Shown here piece after piece: positions 5,400-5,943 of a DNA stretch of 5,943 bases; positions within the stretch are counted from its first letter, which is position 1, and every line of letters begins with the position of its first letter. Origin of the DNA: Clostridia bacterium (lineage in GTDB: Bacteria; Bacillota; Clostridia; Oscillospirales; Acutalibacteraceae); contig CAAFIS010000173.1 in assembly GCA_900763035.1 (NCBI GenBank), positions 1-5,943 on the forward strand. Reading direction: 5' to 3'. The position numbers and the translations under genes were made by a program. The notes under the pieces were generated by a model. That model was not told the DNA's origin. It made no database searches and worked only from the letters and a program-made list of their open reading frames with translations.

Positions 5400-5426
5400 C
5401 TGCGGCGGGCGCACCGCCCGCTGCGG
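5400..5426 (+). repeat. Intergenic hairpin between the ydbC-like gene and uppP
   Basis: An 11-bp stem, 5400-5410 with 5416-5426, contains a perfect core GCGGGC/GCCCGC, two G-U pairs further out and a GCACC loop. No T run follows, so it is not an ordinary terminator. It begins four bases after the upstream stop and ends nine bases before the uppP Shine-Dalgarno region, so it may stabilise or separate the two messages. Confidence 0.6.
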
Positions 5427-5450
5427 ATACCGACAAGGAGAGGTGCCGTT

Positions 5451-5943
5451 ATGAGCTTTATCGAGATCCTGAAGGCCATCGTGCAGGGCATCGTGCAGGG
5501 GATCACCGAGTGGCTGCCGATCAGCAGCACCGGACACATCCTGCTGCTGGATGCCGTGTGGAAAATGGATGCGAGCGAGGCGTTTTTCAACGTCTTTAAG
5601 GTCGTGATCCAGCTAGGCTCGATCATGGCCGTGGTCGTGCTGTATTTCCATAAATTGAACCCCTTCTCGCCCAAAAAGGAAGCGGGCGAGAAAAAAGCCA
5701 CATGGGTGCTGTGGTCGAAGGTGCTGGTGGCGAGCATCCCGGCCGCGATCGCCGGACTGCTGCTGGACGATCTGATCGACAGCAAGCTGAGCACGCCGTG
5801 GGTCATCGCTGCGGCGCTGATCGTGTACGGTATCGCGTTCATCCTGATGGAGCGGATGACCGGCGGCGCGCACGCGGTGAGCACTGAGCGGCTGGAGGAC
5901 ATCGCCTATGGCAAGGAGCTGGGGATCAGCGCGTTACAAAGAC
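5451..5943 (+). CDS. uppP: Undecaprenyl-diphosphate phosphatase, N-terminal part (cut by the window edge)
   Basis: The first 164 residues of a membrane enzyme, usually about 270-290 residues long, that removes a phosphate from undecaprenyl diphosphate to regenerate the lipid carrier for peptidoglycan and other wall polymers; extra copies give bacitracin resistance. The diagnostic first motif is QGITEWLPISSTGHILL at 16-32, with the (E/Q)xxxE pair Q16/E20, the SSTG stretch and His29. Hydrophobic segments lie at about 50-66, 88-106 and 116-132, separated by a Lys-rich loop (68-84). The second family motif, PGxSRSG, would lie just past the window end, so catalytic completeness cannot be judged. 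AAGGAGAGG at 5435-5443 supplies the ribosome site for ATG 5451. The gene may be transcribed with the ydbC-like gene 54 nt upstream. Confidence 0.95.
   Translation, partial: MSFIEILKAIVQGIVQGITEWLPISSTGHILLLDAVWKMDASEAFFNVFKVVIQLGSIMAVVVLYFHKLNPFSPKKEAGEKKATWVLWSKVLVASIPAAIAGLLLDDLIDSKLSTPWVIAAALIVYGIAFILMERMTGGAHAVSTERLEDIAYGKELGISALQR

Noticed and set aside
5312..5902. 196-codon minus-strand frame opposite uppP
   Set aside because: It is antisense to a clear UppP with its catalytic motif, and its product is Ser/Arg-rich with no domain signal.

Overview
The window looks like chromosomal DNA from a GC-rich member of the Clostridia, probably a gut Oscillospiraceae/Ruminococcaceae-type Firmicute. 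This is inferred from the strong Shine-Dalgarno sites, the sigma-A style promoters, a DivIVA-like coiled-coil protein, a YdbC/PC4-type single-strand DNA-binding protein, and a NitT/TauT-type ABC importer whose binding protein resembles a clostridial group. Every supported gene is on the + strand. The long minus-strand ORFs are frame shadows of GC-rich genes. I see no mobile element, CRISPR array or tRNA.

Layout. (1) 25-3159: a tight four-gene operon of a Crp/Fnr-type regulator, a lipoprotein substrate-binding protein, a permease and an ATPase. The last three genes overlap (SBP/permease by 23 or 11 nt, permease/ATPase by ATGA), and the operon ends in a strong intrinsic terminator (3170-3210). 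(2) 3231-3613: a good promoter (TTGCCT-17-TATAAT) and an ideal Shine-Dalgarno site lead into a short gene that starts with GTG at 3309. Its reading frame breaks near 3405-3411, and the joined product looks like a small YwqG/DUF1963-like protein. (3) 3566-4000: the RNase P RNA gene rnpB, with promoter, a perfect 13-bp P1 helix closing the molecule, diagnostic conserved blocks and a probable terminator. (4) 4001-4097: a spacer with a C(UUCG)G hairpin, a 9-bp direct repeat and a 7-bp inverted repeat. (5) 4098-5121: a DivIVA/GpsB-like N-terminus joined to a long coiled coil. The frame stops just after a T6 run, and a convincing basic/amphipathic C-terminal tail continues in the +1 frame. (6) 5175-5396: a 73-residue YdbC/PC4-like protein. 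(7) 5400-5426: an intergenic hairpin. (8) 5451 to the window edge: the N-terminal part of undecaprenyl-diphosphate phosphatase (uppP/bacA).

How the parts work together. The first operon is a self-contained import unit with its own regulator; the substrate is unknown. The rest is housekeeping: tRNA 5' maturation (rnpB), a cell-pole/division-type scaffold, a nucleic-acid-binding protein, and lipid-carrier recycling for cell-wall synthesis.

I did not find a clear new system. The most useful leads are two probable frameshifts, one at a G3A4 run and one at a T6 run. Each could be a real disruption, recoding, or a homopolymer sequencing error. Other leads are an apparently altered CCA-binding loop in the RNase P RNA, and the substrate-orphan importer with a Crp-type regulator that seems to lack the cAMP-binding residues.
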